Under the pieces are notes generated by a model. It ran no database searches. It worked only from the letters and a program-made list of their open reading frames with translations, and was not told the origin of the DNA. A DNA stretch of 64,000 nucleotides from Neobacillus drentensis (GTDB lineage: Bacteria; Bacillota; Bacilli; Bacillales; Cytobacillaceae): assembly GCF_021560175.1 (NCBI RefSeq), contig NZ_CP091110.1, forward strand, positions 1,912,001 to 1,976,000, read 5' to 3'. A program made the translations under genes and the position numbers. How positions within the stretch are numbered: position 1 is the stretch's first letter; the number at the start of each line of letters is the position of its first letter. Positions 8,417-16,661 of the stretch are shown piece by piece.

Positions 8417-9070
8417 ATGAAAATTGAAAAGGCTTATCGTTATATAAAAAGATTAATTATCGAAGGAATTTTAGAGCCCGATACCGCCATTAATGTGAAT
8501 GAAATTGCCGAGACCTTAAAGATGAGCCGGACACCCGTACACAAAGCGCTATCCAAGCTGGAACAAGAAGGCTTTCTTTCGATTGTGCCGCAGGTAGGGG
8601 TCTATGTGAAAAGACCTGATCCTGAAGAAGTATTAGAACGTCTTCTAGTCTGTGCGAATCTGGATGCATTGATGACCGAGCAGGCCGCATTATTATTAAC
8701 GCAAGAAGAATTTACTTATATGGAGTCCATCTTAGAACGAATGGATCAACCGGAATTGTCTGCTGACGAATATGACAGCCTCAACATTGACTTTCACCGT
8801 ACAATCTATGAAGCCTCTAAGTTAACTTTTACCTTCAACTTAGCAAAGCAGCTATGGGATTATCTGAATTTTGTCGGAAACCCGGAGGACTTATTCACAA
8901 GTGACCGGCGGCAACAATCACAAACCGAGCATTGGATGATTTTCTATTACTTGAAGGAAAATGATAGCAAGTCCGCTAAAAATCTGATGGAAAAACATAT
9001 GCGCCGAGTAGCCAAGCTGGTTGGTGAAAAATATCAGGGCATTGAACTAAAGCGGCGTATCCTAAGCTAG
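8417..9070 (+). CDS. GntR-family regulator, FCD type
   Basis: 217 residues from the ATG at 8417, with AGGTG 6 nt upstream; the GTG at 8408 lies inside that binding site. The N-terminal winged helix (about residues 1-65) contains VNEIAETLKMSRTPVHKALSKL. The C-terminal helical part (about 80-215), with NIDFHRTIYEAS and the late MEKHMRRV, fits the FCD ligand-binding domain of FadR-like regulators. It lies inside module A between hydrolase and monooxygenase, so it probably responds to a pathway acid and controls this unit. Its operator was not identified. Confidence 0.85.
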   Translation: MKIEKAYRYIKRLIIEGILEPDTAINVNEIAETLKMSRTPVHKALSKLEQEGFLSIVPQVGVYVKRPDPEEVLERLLVCANLDALMTEQAALLLTQEEFTYMESILERMDQPELSADEYDSLNIDFHRTIYEASKLTFTFNLAKQLWDYLNFVGNPEDLFTSDRRQQSQTEHWMIFYYLKENDSKSAKNLMEKHMRRVAKLVGEKYQGIELKRRILS

Positions 9071-9102
9071 TCCAAAAACTACTAATCCAGGAGGTCCTAT
9101 TA

Positions 9103-10296
9103 ATGGAGCAAAGTGTGGTTGAATTAAAAAAAGAATTGGTGGAGAATGCTCGGTCCCTAATCCCAACATTACGGGAACATGGTGAGGAAATTGAAAAAAC
9201 AAATACATTACCCCAGGCAATTATTGAGGAAATGAAAAATAAAGGTACCCTTAAAGTGTTACGCCCCCATCTCTTTGGCGGTTTTCAAACCAATATGCGG
9301 ACCTATACCGAGGTTGTAACGGAAATTTCTAGAGGAAATGGATCGGCTGGCTGGTTTGTGGCGTTAAGTAATATACGGGATTATATGATCTCATATACGT
9401 TTGGTGAAAAGGCACTAAGCGAAATTTACCCTCCTGGAAAAGATGTAGTGCTGGCCGGTAACTTTAAGCCAATCAAATGCAATATTAAAAAGGTAGATGG
9501 CGGCTATTTTATTGAAGAAGCACAATGGCCGTTTGTTTCCGGCAGTCCCCACGCTGACTGGTGCTATTTTGGCTTCCCGCTTGTCGATGACAACGGCGGA
9601 ATCGAGATGGCGATTATGGTAATTCCACGGGACGAATTAGAAGTACTAGATGACTGGTATGTAATGGGTCTTAAGGGATCGGGCAGTAATAGCTGCAAAA
9701 TCCAAAACGTCTTTGTTCCTGAACACCGCGTGTCGTTGGACCGTCTGGCAAGTAAAGGTCATTATTTAATTGACCCGCTTAAGGATGTGGGTTTATATCG
9801 TTCGTCCTTTGTGCCTTCACTAACCTTATCGATCGTTGCCCCGGCATTAGGACTTGCTCAGGCTGCAATGGATTTATATATGGAGAGACTTCCAAAGGCT
9901 GGGATTGGGAACACCTTCTATAGTAAGCAAAACGAGGCACCGATCACTCATCTGCAGGTTGCGCAGGCACAGCTTAAAATTGATTCGGCAGAACTTCATC
10001 TTTACCGGGCTGTAGACAAGATTGATGACTATGCAGACCGGGGAATCGTAATGGATAAAGATGAAATTGTCAAAGTGAAAGCGGACTTTGGTTATGTAAA
10101 CCAATTATGTAAGGAAGCGATCGATCTCCTTGTTGCTGGAGTGGGTTCGATGTTCACCTATGAGACGAACGCATTACAAAGGGTTTATCGGGATTTCTTG
10201 ACGATGCATTTACACGGCTTTATCACCCCATCCAGTTTAATAGAAACGTACGGCAGAATACTATGCGGACAGGAACCGAACACTTATTTTGTATAA
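9103..10296 (+). CDS. Acyl-CoA dehydrogenase-fold flavin monooxygenase (HsaA-like), copy A
   Basis: 397 residues; ATG at 9103 behind GGAGG. The fold is that of acyl-CoA dehydrogenases: helical N-domain, central beta domain (WPFVSGSPHADWCYFGF, LKGSGSNSCKIQNVFVPEHRV) and helical C-domain. The GSGSNSCKIQNVFVP signature and overall layout match the group D flavin-dependent hydroxylases (HsaA, C2-HpaH) that use reduced flavin from a separate reductase. Here the reductases at 11390 and 1407 are present. The expected reaction is ortho-hydroxylation of a phenol to a catechol for the dioxygenase at 10391. Confidence 0.82.
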   Translation: MEQSVVELKKELVENARSLIPTLREHGEEIEKTNTLPQAIIEEMKNKGTLKVLRPHLFGGFQTNMRTYTEVVTEISRGNGSAGWFVALSNIRDYMISYTFGEKALSEIYPPGKDVVLAGNFKPIKCNIKKVDGGYFIEEAQWPFVSGSPHADWCYFGFPLVDDNGGIEMAIMVIPRDELEVLDDWYVMGLKGSGSNSCKIQNVFVPEHRVSLDRLASKGHYLIDPLKDVGLYRSSFVPSLTLSIVAPALGLAQAAMDLYMERLPKAGIGNTFYSKQNEAPITHLQVAQAQLKIDSAELHLYRAVDKIDDYADRGIVMDKDEIVKVKADFGYVNQLCKEAIDLLVAGVGSMFTYETNALQRVYRDFLTMHLHGFITPSSLIETYGRILCGQEPNTYFV

Positions 10297-10346
10297 ACAA
10301 TACTTCTAGAGCATGGCAACAGGCTAGCGCATATTTTTTATAAAAA

Positions 10347-10360
10347 TGTAAGGGCTTTCC
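10347..10360 (+). promoter_or_regulatory. cre-like box before dioxygenase A
   Basis: TGTAAGGGCTTTCC resembles TGTAANCGNTTNCA with a C-to-G change at position 7 and one further mismatch at the end. Related boxes occur at 14232 and 15761. Confidence 0.4.
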
Positions 10361-10390
10361 CTAATAAATAATAGTCTAGGAGGATTTAAT

Positions 10391-11344
10391 ATGAGTTTAC
10401 CAGAGATTGCAAAGTTAGGACATGTCGCATTAGTGACGGAAGACTTAGAGAAATCACTTTGGTTTTATAAGGATGTCATCGGCCTCGAAGAAACTGAAGT
10501 GGTAGACGGGACCCATTATTTACGTGCTTGGGGAGATTTTGAACACCATACCCTTTCAGTCACAGCGGGAGACAAAAATCATCTCGACCATATCGCCTGG
10601 AGAACCAAGCGCCCTGAGGATGTAGAAGGTTTTGCAAATCTATTAACAGAAGCAGGTACCGAAGTTACTTGGATTGAGGCGGGAGTGGAGGCCGGTCAAG
10701 GTAGAGCCATCCGTTTTCAATTACCGAGTGAACACCGCTTTGAAATTTACTATGATATGGAAAAAACGTTAGCTGAGCCATCAAAACGTTCCGTCTTGAA
10801 GAATCAAACCTATAAATCATGGGCTCGCGGGGTATCGCCGCGACGAATTGATCACGTAAACCTGTTAACGTCTCTCAAAGCGGATGTTATTTCCGACTAC
10901 TTAAAGGAGAAATTAGGCTTTAAAATGAGAGAATACGTAAAAGCACCAGATGATTCGTTAGTGGGGGCTTGGTTAAGTGTAACGCCATTGGTTCATGATA
11001 TCGCTGTCAGCCATGATCCATTCTCACCAACAACACACCAAATCCATCATATTTCCTATTGGCTCGATAATTCTCAGGACCTTTTAAGAGCCGCCGATAT
11101 TTTAAAAGAGAATGGAATCTTTTTTAAAGGACCTGGTAAGCATGGAATTTCACAAGCTATGTATATCTACGCTATCGATCCAGGCAGCGGATTACGAATA
11201 GAATTGTTTACAAACGGTTACTTAATATTTGAACCTGACTGGGAGCCAATCGAATGGACATTGGATGAGATGGATATCGGCTTTACCTTCTGGGGCGATC
11301 AAATGGACAATAAGCCAGAAAACAATCCAACAATAGAAGCATAG
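10391..11344 (+). CDS. Extradiol catechol dioxygenase, type I (VOC), copy A
   Basis: 317 residues; ATG at 10391 behind AGGAGG. There are two vicinal-oxygen-chelate halves: the N-half begins KLGHVALVTEDLEKSLWFY, and the C-half carries the metal site. Fe(II) ligands are predicted at H155 (RRIDHVNL), H219 or H220 (QIHHISYW) and E271 (LRIELF), and the late GPGKHGISQAMYIYAIDPGSG matches the C-terminal signature of class I extradiol dioxygenases. It cleaves a catechol next to the hydroxyls, giving the substrate of the hydrolase at 7450. The paralogue at 16662 is the same length and very similar. Confidence 0.9.
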   Translation: MSLPEIAKLGHVALVTEDLEKSLWFYKDVIGLEETEVVDGTHYLRAWGDFEHHTLSVTAGDKNHLDHIAWRTKRPEDVEGFANLLTEAGTEVTWIEAGVEAGQGRAIRFQLPSEHRFEIYYDMEKTLAEPSKRSVLKNQTYKSWARGVSPRRIDHVNLLTSLKADVISDYLKEKLGFKMREYVKAPDDSLVGAWLSVTPLVHDIAVSHDPFSPTTHQIHHISYWLDNSQDLLRAADILKENGIFFKGPGKHGISQAMYIYAIDPGSGLRIELFTNGYLIFEPDWEPIEWTLDEMDIGFTFWGDQMDNKPENNPTIEA

Positions 11345-11389
11345 CGTTTCAAGATGACAAAGTTTAAAGATAGAAAGGGGAACAACGGG

Positions 11390-11872
11390 ATGGATGATCG
11401 TCAATATCGAACAGCAATGGGGAAATTTGCAACAGGTGTTACGGTGATTGCCACTGATGTGGATGGAGATGTACATGGAATGACAGCGAACGCCTTTATG
11501 TCTGTTTCACTTGACCCGAAGCTGGTTGTCATTTCGATTGGGGAAAAGGCTCGTATTCTTGAGAAAATTAAACAGAGTAAGACATTCTCTGTGAATATAT
11601 TAGCGGCAGATCAACAAGAACTGTCGATGATTTTTGCAGGACAGCTAAAGGAGCACCGAGAGGTAATTTTTGACCGCCTTGATGGAAAGCCGGTATTAGC
11701 TGGTGCGGTTGCCCAAATCGCTTGTGAGGTATCAGCCGAACATTTGGAGGGGGACCATACCCTCTTTATTGGCAGGGTAACAGATATTCAGCTTGAAGAT
11801 GCCGAACCGCTCATTTTTTACAGCGGCCGTTACCGTTCATTAACCGAAGAAGAGGCAGTAACGCTTAAATAA
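11390..11872 (+). CDS. Flavin reductase (HsaB-type), copy 2
   Basis: 160 residues from the ATG at 11390 (MDDRQYRTAMGKFATGV), with AAAGGGG 9 nt upstream. An earlier ATG at 11354 has no binding site and lacks counterpart sequence in the paralogue at 1407. GMTANAFMSVSLDPKLVVISI, FSVNIL and GDHTLFIGRV define the flavin reductase domain. It should supply reduced flavin to the monooxygenase at 9103. Last gene of module A; a terminator follows at once. Confidence 0.88.
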   Translation: MDDRQYRTAMGKFATGVTVIATDVDGDVHGMTANAFMSVSLDPKLVVISIGEKARILEKIKQSKTFSVNILAADQQELSMIFAGQLKEHREVIFDRLDGKPVLAGAVAQIACEVSAEHLEGDHTLFIGRVTDIQLEDAEPLIFYSGRYRSLTEEEAVTLK

Positions 11873-11883
11873 CGATGTGTTTT

Positions 11884-11920
11884 AGACTCCTTGTAGAAAA
11901 CGATAAGGAGTCTTTCTTTT
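11884..11920 (+). terminator. Intrinsic terminator closing module A
   Basis: 9 bp stem AGACTCCTT/AAGGAGTCT (11884-11892, 11905-11913), 12 nt loop, TTCTTTT tail. Confidence 0.85.
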
Positions 11921-11964
11921 ATAAAGAATGCTTCGATTCTAATTAATCGATAAGGGGTGTGGCC

Positions 11965-13824
11965 ATGAAGGGGAACCTGGCTAGTATACTGGAGCTAACT
12001 ACTAGTGAAGAAAAGAATAAAAAAATGATCACCACTTCCTCCGCATTTGGACTGTTACGTAAAGGGATTATTGAAAATTTAGGAATGACACGGGCAAAGG
12101 GATTTCTGCTTCGTTACGGCTGGAGCCTAGGTGTTACCGATGCCGAGGAAGCAATGAAAAAAACTTCCAATATTGATGAACTCCTTCAGCAAGCTGCGAT
12201 CCTTCATTTAAGCACAGGCCATATTAAAGATATTCAATCGGAACGAATTATCGAAATGAGCGATTCTGACACGATCAAATCGATTCTTGGCAAAGGAAAA
12301 TGGATTGATTCCTTTGAAGCGAACGAACACCTAAAGCATCATGGTCAATCAGATATCCCAGCCTGTCATACGTTAACCGGCTATGCTAGCGGTTATATGT
12401 CTACGGTTTGCAAAAGAAGTGTCATTGTAAAAGAAATAAGATGTATTGCCAAGGGAGATCTCGAATGCTGTTTCGAAGCGAGACTGCAGGAAGATTGGGG
12501 TGCTGAGATTCAAGAGGAATTAAAATTTTATAACGAAATTAATATCATCGAAGAACTCGAGTATACCTACGAGCAATTGCTAGAGCAGCGTAAACTTGTA
12601 GAAATGGTTTCTAAATTCCATAAAAAACTAACGGAAAGTGTCTCAAATGGGAGTAATCTTCAAGATATCGCTGACATTACCTTTAAACTACTAGGCCTGC
12701 CCATTTCCATTGAAGATTTAGGCTTCCAAAAAATTGTTTATTCAGGAATAGAGAAAGAAGAGTACGAAAACTTGAGTCTCGAATTAAAGGATAGTTTGGT
12801 CCGAAAAAGTCGAAAGAACAACTCGAGTCTGCCATTGTTTACTGAAACAACTAGATTGAAAACAGTCCACCAAGAACGCCTGATCACACCGATTATTGTC
12901 CAAAAGAAAGTAATTGGCTATTGCAGCTTCCTCTATCCCAAACGTTCACGTGCTAGTACAGAAGACAATAACATTATGTTTATTGAACGGGTAGCCAACG
13001 CCGCCTCCCTGTTTCTCTTGAATGAAAAAACAAGTTTTGAAGCTCTGGAAAAAATGAAGGGTTACTTTTTGGAGCAAATCCTAAAACACCAATATTCTGC
13101 CCGAGAAGAGGTAATTCATCGAGGCAGGTATATGGGGATTAATTTAGAGGAACCGTTTTATGTGGCAGCATTAGATTTAAAGGAAAAGGGGAATACCTCA
13201 GGGATTAAGAAAGACCAATACGACCAATTTCTCGAGACCCTTGCCAAGTATTTGGATATCCAGGGGTATAAAGCGTTAATTGGCCAGTATGGAGGTCAAA
13301 TTATTATGCTGATTCCCGAATCAACTCAACTGTTAAGTCATCTTGGTAAAATGATAAAGCATGTTGAAACGACGCATTCCCTCTATGAATGTAAAATGGG
13401 GATAAGTGACTCCGCTGAAGAGATTGAGAGCGTTCTGGAAAGCTTAGAAGAATCATTGATTGCCTTAAGGATGGCGACAGGAAAGAAGATTATTCATTTT
13501 AAAGATTTAGGGATTGTCGGTGTGTTGATAAATTCCAAAAATGTCAGCGGCATTAAGAAAATAGCCAAACAAGAATTAGGACCGCTCTTTAAATTAGGCG
13601 AGGCCAAACAAAAGGAATTAGTTAAAACTCTCTATGTGTTTCTAGCGAATGGAGGTAAGCTGCAGCAAACGATGGATGATTTGGCTCTATCCATGAGTGG
13701 GCTCATGTATCGAATCAATAAAATTGAAAGCCTGCTTCAAAAAGATTTACGTGATTCCACTCAAAGTTATCAGTTGCAGTTAATTTTAGATTCTCTTTTG
13801 GCATTAGGGGAACTAGATATATAA
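11965..13824 (+). CDS. V4R/PucR-type sensor transcription regulator
   Basis: 619 residues from the ATG at 11965, with AGGGG 7 nt upstream; the in-frame GTG at 11959 is too close to that site. The N-terminus (about 25-110) resembles the XylR N-terminal aromatic-sensing domain. Residues about 110-175 form a V4R domain with CHTLTGYASGY and a cysteine set (STVCKRS, IRCIAKGDLECCFE). A GAF-like middle and a PucR-type C-terminal helix-turn-helix (GKLQQTMDDLALSMSGLMYRI) complete it. XylR/DmpR N-domains bind aromatic effectors directly, so this is the best candidate activator of the aromatic units. It lacks the AAA+ domain of XylR, so it would act at sigma-A promoters. Confidence 0.85.
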   Translation: MKGNLASILELTTSEEKNKKMITTSSAFGLLRKGIIENLGMTRAKGFLLRYGWSLGVTDAEEAMKKTSNIDELLQQAAILHLSTGHIKDIQSERIIEMSDSDTIKSILGKGKWIDSFEANEHLKHHGQSDIPACHTLTGYASGYMSTVCKRSVIVKEIRCIAKGDLECCFEARLQEDWGAEIQEELKFYNEINIIEELEYTYEQLLEQRKLVEMVSKFHKKLTESVSNGSNLQDIADITFKLLGLPISIEDLGFQKIVYSGIEKEEYENLSLELKDSLVRKSRKNNSSLPLFTETTRLKTVHQERLITPIIVQKKVIGYCSFLYPKRSRASTEDNNIMFIERVANAASLFLLNEKTSFEALEKMKGYFLEQILKHQYSAREEVIHRGRYMGINLEEPFYVAALDLKEKGNTSGIKKDQYDQFLETLAKYLDIQGYKALIGQYGGQIIMLIPESTQLLSHLGKMIKHVETTHSLYECKMGISDSAEEIESVLESLEESLIALRMATGKKIIHFKDLGIVGVLINSKNVSGIKKIAKQELGPLFKLGEAKQKELVKTLYVFLANGGKLQQTMDDLALSMSGLMYRINKIESLLQKDLRDSTQSYQLQLILDSLLALGELDI

Positions 13825-13831
13825 TCCTGCG

Positions 13832-13861
13832 AAGCATTCCATCAAGAGGAGTGCTTTTTTT
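13832..13861 (+). terminator. Intrinsic terminator after the V4R/PucR regulator
   Basis: AAGCATTCC (13832-13840), 7 nt loop, GGAGTGCTT (13848-13856, one G-T pair), then a T-run. Confidence 0.85.
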
Positions 13862-13882
13862 GTTAGCTGCGTTAAACTTGAA

Positions 13883-14076
13883 TGTTGATTTCCGCTCCAG
13901 GCGGCTTCGCTTTCCGCGGGCGTGCCGGGGAGCCTCCTCGGCGCTTGCGCCTGCGGGGTCTCCCCTGCCCCGTACTCCCGCAGGACTTTGAATTTGCATC
14001 CTCGAATCCGCCCACGCACGAAGGAAATGCGATAGCATTTTCGAGGAGTCTTCGCCGCCTTCCGCTCCAATCAACA
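13883..14076. repeat. GC-rich palindromic interspersed repeat, 194 bp
   Basis: Strikingly GC-rich against AT-rich surroundings. Ends are inverted repeats TGTTGATT (13883-13890) and AATCAACA (14069-14076). Just inside each end the same 8-mer TCCGCTCC (13891-13898 and 14061-14068) appears in direct orientation, and GGCGG/CCGCC follows. Internal dyads include GCGCTTGCGC and AAATGC...GCATTT. It resembles the non-coding GC-rich repeats scattered in many Bacillaceae genomes. The open frames crossing it on both strands are by-products of the composition. Confidence 0.8.
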
Positions 14077-14211
14077 TGGCTTAAAATCAACAGTATCCGT
14101 TAATACTGCCTTTATTAAAACCAATAAAAACTTACGAAAAATCATTTCCAATATAAATTAGTTAAAAATCACAAGATGTTAACTACTTTTTATTCTAGTA
14201 ATAGTTGATTG

Positions 14212-14245
14212 AATTTTCTAAAATCATTAAATGTAAAGGTTTTCA
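14212..14245 (+). promoter_or_regulatory. AATTTTCTAAAAT box plus cre-like box before MFS gene
   Basis: AATTTTCTAAAATCA at 14212-14226 is the shared box also found at 15721 and 31165. TGTAAAGGTTTTCA at 14232-14245 matches the cre consensus except C-to-G at position 7. Both precede the TTG start at 14269. Confidence 0.5.
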
Positions 14246-14268
14246 TTAATGAATAGGGGGAAACGATA

Positions 14269-15582
14269 TTGAATCAAGGTCTATCGATTGAAAAAAGTAC
14301 AGTCAAGAAAACGATGAACAGAATTTTGCCGTTTATTTTACTCTTATATGTTGTGGCTTTCTTGGACAGGGTTAATATGGGCTATGCGGCCTTAGAAATG
14401 AATGCTGATTTGGCCTTAAGCGCAGAGGCATTCGGTTTGCTGTCAGGATTATTCTTTATCAGTTATTTTATCTTTGAAGTTCCAAGTAATTTGATTATGC
14501 ACAAAGTCGGGGCAAAATTATGGATTTCACGAATAATGATTTCGTGGGGCATTGTGGTGATCTTAACAGCATTTATTCAATCCGCTACTCACTTATACAT
14601 TTTAAGGTTTTTACTGGGCGCAGCTGAGGCAGGCTTTGTTCCTGGAATCGTCCTTTATTTAACTTATTGGTTTCGAAGCCGTGAGAGGGGGCGGGCAACC
14701 GCGTTATTTTTCGTGGCCTTGCCGTTAAGTGCGTTAATTGGAGCACCACTGTCAACCTGGATTATGGACACCATTTCATGGGGAGGTTTAGCAGGCTGGA
14801 GATGGATGTTTATTATCGAAGGAATTCCGGCCGTACTTTTGGGGATTGTCGTTTTATTTTATTTGACCAATAAACCGGCCAATGCCAAGTGGTTAACCGA
14901 AGCGGAAAAGACCTGGCTCGAAGGGGAATTGGACAAGGAGCGAGTCTTAAGTGCAAAGTTAAATAAAACCTCCCATCTAGGTATGTTAAAGGATTCAAAA
15001 GTATGGAAGTTAGCTTTATTTAATATTGCTGGTTTTATCGCAGTTAATGCCTTGTCATACTGGATGCCAACGATCATTAAATCTTTATCGGCCTCTTCTA
15101 CAACCAATCTGCAGATCGGCTGGCTAGCCATGATACCTTCCATTATAGCTATTCCCTCTATTCTGTTTACGGGTTGGAACGCGGACCGAACAAATTCACA
15201 CAAATGGCATTTAGCTGCATGTGTAACCGTAGCGATGGTCGGCTTTTTAGGTTGTGCCTTCGTGTCAAGTGTTCCCATGATGGTATTGATGCTTTCGATT
15301 ACTTCTGCAGGACTATATGGGATATCCGGAACTTTTTATGCCTATATTACTTTCTTCTTCTCTGAATCAACGGCACCAGCCGGCATCGCCTTAGTAAGCA
15401 CTCTTTCCTCATTAGGCGGATTCGTGGGGCCTATGATTATGGGTGTTTTCAATTTTACCCAAGCCATGTTCATCATCGCAGGCTTCCTTTTAATCAGCTT
15501 GATAACTCTTACAACTCTTAAATTATTACCTAATAATAAGTCTGATCTGGCCGAAGACGGTATCATAGAAGTACCAAATTAA
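14269..15582 (+). CDS. MFS transporter, ACS family (HpaX-like)
   Basis: 437 residues; TTG start at 14269, 8 nt after AGGGGG. The protein has twelve predicted helices. The N-terminal VAFLDRVNMGYAALEMNADL and the FEVPSNLIMHKVGAKLW segment after helix 2 are typical of the anion:cation symporter family, which includes 4-hydroxyphenylacetate and phthalate permeases. An aromatic or dicarboxylic acid is therefore the likely substrate. It has its own regulatory region and terminator, between the regulator gene and module B. Confidence 0.87.
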   Translation: MNQGLSIEKSTVKKTMNRILPFILLLYVVAFLDRVNMGYAALEMNADLALSAEAFGLLSGLFFISYFIFEVPSNLIMHKVGAKLWISRIMISWGIVVILTAFIQSATHLYILRFLLGAAEAGFVPGIVLYLTYWFRSRERGRATALFFVALPLSALIGAPLSTWIMDTISWGGLAGWRWMFIIEGIPAVLLGIVVLFYLTNKPANAKWLTEAEKTWLEGELDKERVLSAKLNKTSHLGMLKDSKVWKLALFNIAGFIAVNALSYWMPTIIKSLSASSTTNLQIGWLAMIPSIIAIPSILFTGWNADRTNSHKWHLAACVTVAMVGFLGCAFVSSVPMMVLMLSITSAGLYGISGTFYAYITFFFSESTAPAGIALVSTLSSLGGFVGPMIMGVFNFTQAMFIIAGFLLISLITLTTLKLLPNNKSDLAEDGIIEVPN

Positions 15583-15608
15583 TAGAATCATTAAGTGACC
15601 TACTTAAG

Positions 15609-15634
15609 TCCGGGCTTATAACCTGGATTTTTTT
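15609..15634 (+). terminator. Intrinsic terminator after MFS gene
   Basis: TCCGGG/CCTGGA stem (15609-15614, 15622-15627, one G-T pair), 7 nt loop and a run of seven T. Confidence 0.75.
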
Positions 15635-15670
15635 ATGTATAAAAGTTAAACCAAAACCAATAAAAAATAG

Positions 15671-15774
15671 TTGAAAATTGAATTAAATCAAATGGTTTTT
15701 TCTCTAGAATTAAAACACTCAATTTTCTAAAATTTAATCAAGAACTAGATTATGAAGAAATGTAAAGGGTTTCA
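15671..15774 (+). promoter_or_regulatory. Conserved 67 bp block and cre-like box before module B
   Basis: The block at 15671-15737 aligns along its whole length with 31114-31181: TTGAAAATTG, TCAAATGGTTTTTTC and AATTTTCTAAAATTTAA are shared in order with near-identical spacing. AATTTTCTAAAATT is an inverted repeat with a 2 bp centre. TGTAAAGGGTTTCA at 15761-15774 matches cre except for one central base. Confidence 0.6.
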
Positions 15775-15807
15775 TTAACCCCTTACCTAAAGAAGGGAGA
15801 ATTTAAT

Positions 15808-16647
15808 TTGGATCAGATTAAACAAAAAGTAATTAAAACCAAAAACTTTGAAACATTTCTTAATCGTACAGGGGAAGGAAACTCGGAGGCAATTTTATTT
15901 TTACACGGATCTGGTCCGGGGGTGTACGCATGGGCGAATTGGCGCTATGCCTTAAATGCCTGCAGTGAGCACTATGATTGCCTTGCTCCTGACCTGCTTG
16001 GTTTCGGCAATAGCAGCCATCCCGAAACGCTGCCCAAGAATCGCCAGGGCTGGTCCGATCTTTGGGTCAATCAAATCATCGAACTGTTGGATGAATTGGG
16101 AATTCAAAAAGCTCATGTAGTGGGCAATTCGTTAGGTTGTTCGATCGCTCTAGAATTACTCTTGGAGCATCCGGAACGGTTTAGCAGTGTTGTCCTAATG
16201 GGACCGGGCGGGACACCTAATACCAAACTTAGTACGGAGCTTGCCCGTGCAAAGGGATTCTATGATAATCCGTCGGAAAAGAAAATGCGCCAGATTATGA
16301 GCTGGTTTGTCTATGATGCTGAAAAACTAGCACCGGAAATTGATGCCTTGGCAGAATCCCGTTATGAAACGGCGATGCGTCCGGAAATTCAACGCTCCAA
16401 TGATGCCATCTTTGCTACTGCTGCTGTTCCTGTCCCTGTTACGGCTTTAAAACGAATTCAACACCCCGTTTTATTAGTACACGGACGAGACGATATGGTT
16501 TGCTCGATTGAATCAAGCTATTACTTGCTATCTTATTTGCCAAATGTCCAGCTTCATGTCTACGGTCAAACAGGACATTGGACGCAAATTGAACAGAAAG
16601 ATAGTTTTAATCAATTAATCCAAGATTATTTTTCTAATAAACTCTAA
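15808..16647 (+). CDS. Meta-cleavage product hydrolase, copy B
   Basis: 279 residues; TTG start at 15808 behind GAAGGGAG. FLHGSGPGVYAWANWRYAL is the oxyanion-hole region of C-C hydrolases. The triad is S108 (GNSLGC), D229 (HGRDDMV) and H257 (TGHWTQ), the serine at the same position as in copy A at 7450. The changed lid and oxyanion neighbourhood (VYAWANW against ASANTNW) suggest a different side-chain preference. The stop overlaps the region of the next ribosome binding site, so it is coupled to dioxygenase B. Confidence 0.88.
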   Translation: MDQIKQKVIKTKNFETFLNRTGEGNSEAILFLHGSGPGVYAWANWRYALNACSEHYDCLAPDLLGFGNSSHPETLPKNRQGWSDLWVNQIIELLDELGIQKAHVVGNSLGCSIALELLLEHPERFSSVVLMGPGGTPNTKLSTELARAKGFYDNPSEKKMRQIMSWFVYDAEKLAPEIDALAESRYETAMRPEIQRSNDAIFATAAVPVPVTALKRIQHPVLLVHGRDDMVCSIESSYYLLSYLPNVQLHVYGQTGHWTQIEQKDSFNQLIQDYFSNKL

Positions 16648-16661
16648 TGGAGGTTTTGGGG

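Noticed and set aside
13715..14103. Open frames on both strands across 13.7-14.1 kb
   Set aside because: They arise from the GC-rich palindromic repeat; no binding site and no family resemblance.
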